Assembly (NCBI GenBank): GCA_945957555.1
Contig: CAMFLX010000024.1
Location: 1 to 41,137, forward strand
DNA from: an uncultured Cytophagales bacterium
Lineage (GTDB): Bacteria; Bacteroidota; Bacteroidia; Cytophagales; UBA9547
DNA length: 41,137 nucleotides
Reading direction: 5' to 3'
Part shown: in pieces, positions 38,201 to 41,137 of the stretch
Layout: each line of letters starts with the position of its first letter
Position numbering within the stretch: position 1 is the first letter of the stretch
Made by a program: the position numbers and the translations under genes
The notes under the pieces: model-generated
What the model was told of the DNA's origin: nothing
What the model saw: the letters and a program-made list of their open reading frames with translations, nothing else
Database searches by the model: none

Positions 38201-41137
38201 GGGTTATTACCCTGCAGAGGTTTGGAACAAACATTTGAATGCATCTTCTGGTGTTTCAACACTCCGTCTCTTGATGAAGACGGGTAGCAGCTACACACCA
38301 GTGTTGCCATCGGATATTAACTCTAATTTGGCAAATCCTAGCTGTAACAATATGGTAGATAGGGGGGTAAATGTATACCAGACCACGGGCTTCAATGCCA
38401 ATCCGGAAAGCATAGATTTTGGTGGGGCCAAAGCCCAGATGAGAGTGATCGACTATCAGGCGGGGGTGAATACCATGTTTGATAATTTGGCGGAATCGAA
38501 TACGAATGGACTCAGCAAATTCAGTACAAAATTGCTAGTTTATAATTCAGACCTCATTAGTTTTACCCTAGATGCAGATGATGCCGTGAAAGTCCAGATC
38601 GATGGCATTACAGTGGAAGGTTTGAGTGCTTGGACTAATACAACGCAAGCCTTGACGACCAGAACGGCCAATGTCTATCTCAAGAAGGGTTATCACATGA
38701 TAGATGTGTACCACTATAATGTGAGTAGTGCCAATGGCGTGAATGTACGTTTGAAAAACAGTTATGCATATAGATTTAATACTAGCTATTTGGTTGCTGC
38801 AAACACAGGTCCTTTTGTAAATTACAGTAATAAAACATCGGAAGTATCTGTATTGGAGTCTGTGTTGGGCACTGTAGCCACGAGCCTCTCGGGCGCCAAT
38901 GCCATACTAGCAGAGGTAAATGGCAAGAGTCTTTTTGTGACCTTGCCCAATACGGGTGGCAAGGAGTTTTTACTGTTGACCACCTATCAAGGTACCGTGT
39001 ACAGTCACAGGATCAAACAAAATGCAAGTGACTATACTTTGGTCTCCCTCAATAAACCTTTGCTAGATGCTCAAGGTGCTGCCATTACTTATGATCGGGC
39101 TATACAAGAAGTAAGTTTTGATGCGCTCAATGATGTGTATACCACGGGCCGCAACAAAGTCTTTTTGGCCGTGAACAAAGGCGCCACTGTAAACATCTAC
39201 GAAGCCTTATTTGACGCTTCAGGCCTGCAGCCTGCGCGCTTGCTTGACCAAGTCGTGGACATAGGCAACGAATCGGGACTCGTAAATTATGCTACTGCAC
39301 CTGCCCTTAATAAATTGAAACTTAGCCTAGGCCCTGTGAAGGTGGCCAGCGACCAAGCCAGTGTACGCTTTATTGTACACAGAGGTCGAGGCTCTGATAA
39401 CTTCTCTACCACCAATGGTACCAATGCTGTGCATGCGGTGTACGAGAGCTATAGCATAGGGATCGATGATAAGGCTACGTTGGGTACCCGAGTGAGTACG
39501 GAGATCACGTCTTTTGCGCGTACGACCAATACGGTCGAGCGCATTGCTTACTCCGACGAAAACCATGTCTTTGCATTTGCAGAGAATGCAGGGCTGACCA
39601 AGATCGCACAACGGACGTGTTGCTATACGGGGCCTACGGGATGGGCAACACCTGCCGATCCTACGGTAGACGGTACTTTGGCCACTTCGGCACAGCTCAA
39701 GTATGGCCCTAATGGCCAATTGTACATGACTTCACAAGGTACCCGAGCGATCAACGGCAAACTGTACCAAGGTAGTACGGTGCTTTCCACAGTTGTTGTG
39801 AATAACTTTTCCATATACGTACCCGTCATGGGCTTGCCGCTTACACCTGCGGTAGTAACTAATACGATTACTTACACCACACCTGCAGCCCCAGTATTGA
39901 GTAGGGCCAACATGTTCTATGAAATCTCTGACCACCTGGGCAACGTGCGCGCAGTGGTTACGGGTGAGATGTCTGTAGCGGGAGGGAATCTGGCTTATGA
40001 CAGAATGACAAGTAGTCTCAACGGTTGGAGTGCTGGCATGGGCAATACGCTCAGTCTCGAAAATCAAAAGGCAAAGATGGTGGTCGGTGCTACCTCGATT
40101 GGTTTTATTACCAAAACCTTTACTGTCGTAAAAGGAGCAACTTACAGGGTTAGTTTCCGCGCAGCTGCAGACCGTGAAAATGTGCCGCTTTCTGCTGCCG
40201 CAGTTATGGGGAGTAGCAATCTTGCTGGCTGGCTCAATCAAGTGCCTATAGGTACTACTGAGAAAAGGCTAGAATATATTTTTACGATGCCGATTACAGC
40301 CAGTCAAAGTACGATCGTGCTTAGTTTTGTAGCTTACCAAAACAGTGCCGTGGTCTACCTCGACGACATCCGCCTCGACCGTATCGACAACCAACAGGTA
40401 CAGATCGTTTCCTTGAAGGACTACTATCCATTTGGCGCCGTGATGAAAGGCCGCAGCTATACCGCCAGTGGAGGCAAGTATAGGTATGGGTTTAATGGGA
40501 AAGAGTATGATGAGGAAAGCGAATACTCCGACTTTGGTGCGAGGTTGTATGATGCGGGGCTGGGGAGGTTTAATTCGGCTGATCCCATTGCTTACGCTTA
40601 TCCATCTCATAGTGCATATAACACATGTCACAATAATCCAGTAGTATTTATTGATTATGAGGGGTATGGGCCTGAGCTTCCTGCTAATTTGAAGGGGACT
40701 GGGAATATTGTTTTTGTTAATGATTCACCAGAAGAATTAGAATCAGGAGATTATAGAAATACAGGTAGATGGGATGTGATTGTTGTTGAAAATTTTTCTG
40801 ATATTGGTAATTTAGCGAAACAATATTCACAAAAATATGGAAAGATCAATAATGTTTGGGTCTCAATGCATGGTTATTACGGGATATTAGGTCCATATGA
40901 TGATCCAGAGGAAAGTAGAGATAAGGATGGAATCTATCGGTTAGGAGAAAGTTCATTTGATGAATATGGGAAAAATGGAAACGATGGTACTAAAGTTTCC
41001 GACTTACTAGAATCTATAAAAGATTTAGGCGAATCTTTGGCGGAAGAATCAGACGTTTATTTTGGATCTTGTTTAACAGCAAGTAATAAAAAAGAGAAAG
41101 GTAACCCAAATAGTGAAACGCCTAGGAAATTACATAG
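29214..41137 (+). CDS. Giant RHS-core toxin-like protein (C-terminus outside the window)
   Basis: One frame stays open from the ATG at 29214 to the window end, 3974 codons plus two bases; TAA at 29199 closes it upstream. N-terminus: about 68 basic residues, then a hydrophobic signal-like MIGVIISLGCSTALQAQS. Later parts: right-handed beta-helix (about 85-500); 'YVDGLGNVRQAQ' motif (about 785); carbohydrate-binding-like segment (about 1445-1525); 18-cysteine helical block (1677-2097); about nine YD repeats (2170-2730, for example LYDRAGRI, YDAMGRRL); PA14-like domain (about 3075-3180); DHLGNVRAV (from 3573); CBM-like (3600-3723); RHS core YRYGFNGKEYDEE...GRFNSADP (3756-3791). After 'NNPVVFIDYEG' the sequence changes to an AT-rich tip with MHGYYG (H3886) and FGSCLTA (C3953). 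Start uncertain (ATG at 29346 or 29418 possible). Sequence shows this; toxin role is inferred. Confidence 0.87.
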   Translation, partial: MKLDLLRPKMLRPLLTKIYTSLLALCKLMTMSKSVSRRLSQRRFMVSDGFSSNRTRLVFTDLLRSYALMIGVIISLGCSTALQAQSCSCTTTVSGFANCVEVNRTDDANVCGTLRWALNQANANTGGTHIKFNLNGGATSGGTITLTSSLPVITKKVYLDGLSQPRIAGATDSPQFLNVFINTNGIEGIMSLWSGSSNSILKGLGLYDGVYRADPSFQDVSIGLIFNDVDNLEISNCEFTDFNGNIMAGAVNGLQLHHNWMGTRSSFITSNSQYSLLTIGLSGQNLNVNNNVFTSFFTEGFSWANINGLNFTDNTLGVPVGLTNPDILMGNNALLEFKLNLSSCQAVVCERNTLLNVGIFVNNCNGVSLLNQKIGWSESNNTLYPGLGIWVLSSDYISIGQCTIVSKYSNIVSISESGVCDMFNNYIGTTQTGLNSEESNYFGIYVYGRNQNINAQSHIEGNTIRMINSMDAAIHLSSDAPPAFVAGNITSADNPYRKMLSLDYANGSLAPLPPATPSAVVNSSTNNVDITVSKLSDATVEVYLTNSLGRHSLKYLGRYTQAGATSMVISVPVSNFSIGDNYVAVTQTTSANGTSELSNVLTVNIPTVDICTSFLPVSPLKITAPTWGAIINSPAGTVTATLGTYTAPTGVSDYKIVTQLIPMVKDADGINTPNFSSLSQTVQVLSTLTGLQQLQGNLPVLPQGNNTQYYYVRIGIQYSHLASPTTYEDLMWSGLSFIELAPQAVPIPKPGRSLASNGGGDDNNKINWSYSVTYLEGGKAVQSITYVDGLGNVRQAQAYDSTKSMVMVAETAYSEEGGGAVQSMMAPMCKTGTVPTATMRLVGTNSNTLCQNTFAYATEFFDVLVDGHSYDFATEHFDREQFASTASQKYTLVSPEAVDESKGLGMYYSNNNTLEAYVDVAGGYPYAYTVTEKEPASRPLKISGVGDNFKITSGKEIKYSYMSATDDELIRVFGKDDLPKNVEKTVTIDPNGVGSVTYTDIEGKVIATALSSCGNTTSLQDLDEPEKSNFNINQDVLKNDQLDLLNLKKVASSTFYVTCDDTDVKVKHFMDVNRWVLGDNVCEDCKFTIQVNIVNQETGVEVYSVSKNFPETATGIPDCEGNQRVYNIGTTLNDETLNLDAGNYVVTRTIEPYRDPVTGRTVVEQKTLDVDQDLKVNAGTYQTQFADQYFSKDKWYVLRKERYIDKDKFLVSGFVGNNGTYEESPAFTVVDDPNSDYNTYQFQYTLVGQALVRYNTYTLHCKIQNLNVIGATSLIKMRLKDPVSNKLIADEIVKVNRPTDDGKYDYEFNLDFIATAAGTGNYVLEQEIIATNVTSVGYAMAYTFMKKTAPTCHGAVEVQDASCLSDRWYADEVEIGGNNSQASSNAKFTLTTLQYNPVYPVDHEYDENIDPVINSLYKRPINQSNFQTDGIGSNDGSIGAGFPTISNTIIDVKVAGDYTIYIELRGYGATAYNWLYIDGQLVKTTGLMEINPSNTTASIPVPFTFTKGKHTIKLSTNIMTTVYDGNNYINYVRLSYRSTTGVYNSFLNSNTNIIEMQMPSDLWVLKTLNGREKNEQRGTEDYNIDDYSFVKNLKTSVDAADIVIFAQFKEAYGRQNYKTLEDADITAMELYDVQDYGSSEIDERGAKLLPTLLENQKISSTDKQSFYLLKVKVKEDCNLNCQRIAPASDCSSMCKEQKKALLYDYRETYNEVMSDTKRYSYGSLSNVTITTILANINLPIYQNYTLDQMSSNEYIQLISQVNNMPENHTDYDKYKSLNDNIRKLEATLAAFLELNVNQCIADCESPTYSSDARCKMAFNSLNTCLSDKIDEIGAGHKYLLDRITANNGTFPFDVNAEGLPLISYDEREELGDDIYNYLMLKNASNVYANFNTVKNMPFSDFQKTFTDTQESCATCDYTTILNGTGCAVPASNSPVAITFPNLEAYPAAFGSLLPSVIAQCRGDFDRVLSPPDDCDILKGNYLKANPSATLQSLPADFCSKYLKAEKTRMISECLSGVYGSDDLKIKTKTKELLEVHTNWMDGNFSLKQLQNALNDLQQGLMCSKQCEDLFASAFKQYMIDLAIEKKKEVVNSYFNGCFGKLNESFTVSYPQKLYHFTLYYYDKSNALVATVPPEGVDFIDVNSTDPVTKNRKPKHRLITYYYANSLGQLLNSESPDGGVSQYLYDRAGRIRFSQNADQRTRSEAAQNKIQYVSYTMYDPETSRITETGEYGFSNSGQTISFGTRPGNVNDVKYYLEDATWPSDATAKKDASYISYDKASTAVFSQKYLEGRVSKVSNANASTHFSYDEHGRVNKVMQELSPIFGDQASAQLNVATKYKTVDYEYHPITSQVNKVIYQKGVAAEQFMHRYFYDANDRISSVEVSVDGIDWEPAGAYEYYTHGPLKNLTVGDKVQRMHYAYNLQGWLKAINNPMADQDPNGDGTTATAYGKDVFAEYLHYFRGDYKRAGTNLNTSAKIAVDDLNGNSFKTKVKDLFNGNIAATVSRTGFSQTGAGNNIPDIMAQAFQYDVLNRLLESKTEFSTASTSATFNWAGTINEGAFTEKLSYDPNGNIKTLLRTGTNAAKLDDLTYRYDASVPDPNNTSVLRKADNRLLHVDDVAMNVNPGEDVVVSLLTYNGNNANYAYDAKGRLIKDVSKDIDKIEWTTNDKVASVIRKTGSNKPDLYFKYDAMGRRLSKQVFLKNVSGVITSGYKSIYVYDASGNLMATYKEELTITTGNVRTATHKLDENYIYGASRLGSVKRDLALFTQQKTPQLSSNKKWMIGGLTQKLLDFTSGTATLTDITSSYANAENNVAMAPDNGDSRLLRFFVNNPATDQCPVTINNVSGNTPATFSIPYQPKGWMAYYTQPSAGTGYKSVRLEPTINYTYSSASTLGDYPASSSGTASINFNDYEVTYKGSINIPVAGTYYFAIVNTNADLKNSQDLRIAGTTTGTPTTVGNGWTIPNMTDDFVTGGQSSATSLGNGLYVRYYKKQFFVAGYYPAEVWNKHLNASSGVSTLRLLMKTGSSYTPVLPSDINSNLANPSCNNMVDRGVNVYQTTGFNANPESIDFGGAKAQMRVIDYQAGVNTMFDNLAESNTNGLSKFSTKLLVYNSDLISFTLDADDAVKVQIDGITVEGLSAWTNTTQALTTRTANVYLKKGYHMIDVYHYNVSSANGVNVRLKNSYAYRFNTSYLVAANTGPFVNYSNKTSEVSVLESVLGTVATSLSGANAILAEVNGKSLFVTLPNTGGKEFLLLTTYQGTVYSHRIKQNASDYTLVSLNKPLLDAQGAAITYDRAIQEVSFDALNDVYTTGRNKVFLAVNKGATVNIYEALFDASGLQPARLLDQVVDIGNESGLVNYATAPALNKLKLSLGPVKVASDQASVRFIVHRGRGSDNFSTTNGTNAVHAVYESYSIGIDDKATLGTRVSTEITSFARTTNTVERIAYSDENHVFAFAENAGLTKIAQRTCCYTGPTGWATPADPTVDGTLATSAQLKYGPNGQLYMTSQGTRAINGKLYQGSTVLSTVVVNNFSIYVPVMGLPLTPAVVTNTITYTTPAAPVLSRANMFYEISDHLGNVRAVVTGEMSVAGGNLAYDRMTSSLNGWSAGMGNTLSLENQKAKMVVGATSIGFITKTFTVVKGATYRVSFRAAADRENVPLSAAAVMGSSNLAGWLNQVPIGTTEKRLEYIFTMPITASQSTIVLSFVAYQNSAVVYLDDIRLDRIDNQQVQIVSLKDYYPFGAVMKGRSYTASGGKYRYGFNGKEYDEESEYSDFGARLYDAGLGRFNSADPIAYAYPSHSAYNTCHNNPVVFIDYEGYGPELPANLKGTGNIVFVNDSPEELESGDYRNTGRWDVIVVENFSDIGNLAKQYSQKYGKINNVWVSMHGYYGILGPYDDPEESRDKDGIYRLGESSFDEYGKNGNDGTKVSDLLESIKDLGESLAEESDVYFGSCLTASNKKEKGNPNSETPRKLH

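Noticed and set aside
29214-41137. Region as non-coding or as a broken pseudogene
   Set aside because: No large closed ORF ends here, but one frame (ATG at 29214) stays open to the window edge with recognisable RHS motifs throughout; it merely lacks its stop in the window.

Overview
The window is a piece of a Bacteroidota chromosome. Four things point there: promoters of the TAnnTTTG / TTTG type, a DUF3467 gene just after rpoC, a type IX secretion (T9SS) cargo protein with a 'gliding motility-associated' C-terminal domain followed by a PorP/SprF-family gene, and very large RHS proteins that open with the Bacteroidota-type 'GPS.P....L.TG.F.YNIP....DQEAS' head. The order cannot be fixed from this sequence alone; Cytophagales-like is a guess.

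Region 1 (1-8294) is core transcription and translation: the rpoB tail, rpoC, a DUF3467 gene, then a strong promoter and rpsL-rpsG-fusA-rpsJ. A clean rho-independent terminator follows rpsJ, so the usual continuation into rplC and the rest of the S10 operon is missing at this place.

Region 2 (8323-18779) is a three-gene T9SS unit with its own promoter: a 2303-residue secreted adhesin-like protein (two NHL propeller blocks, Ig/PKD-like modules, type B sorting domain), a PorP/SprF-family outer-membrane protein, and a PorE-like periplasmic protein (TPR, PD40 propeller, OmpA domain) with two extra LysM-like domains at its C-terminus.

Region 3 (18780-20670) is small and accessory. A 389-bp non-autonomous transposable element (MITE) has 26-bp terminal inverted repeats and an 8-bp target duplication on both sides. 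It is followed by an HU-like/DUF4469 gene with a terminator, then a gene-free stretch with a phased degenerate repeat.

Region 4 (20611 to the end) looks like one long operon: a membrane-anchored OmpH/Skp-like chaperone, a lipoprotein, a 2171-residue RHS/SpvB-like shell protein, a 260-aa exported protein, and a giant ORF of at least 3974 residues that is still open at the window end. The giant protein runs: exported N-terminus, beta-helix, cysteine-rich block, YD repeats, PA14-like domain, RHS core, then a low-GC C-terminal tip with a possible caspase-like His/Cys pair. I read this as a two-protein, TcB/TcC-like encapsulated toxin system with its own periplasmic chaperone and lipoprotein. The immunity gene, if there is one, would lie beyond the window.
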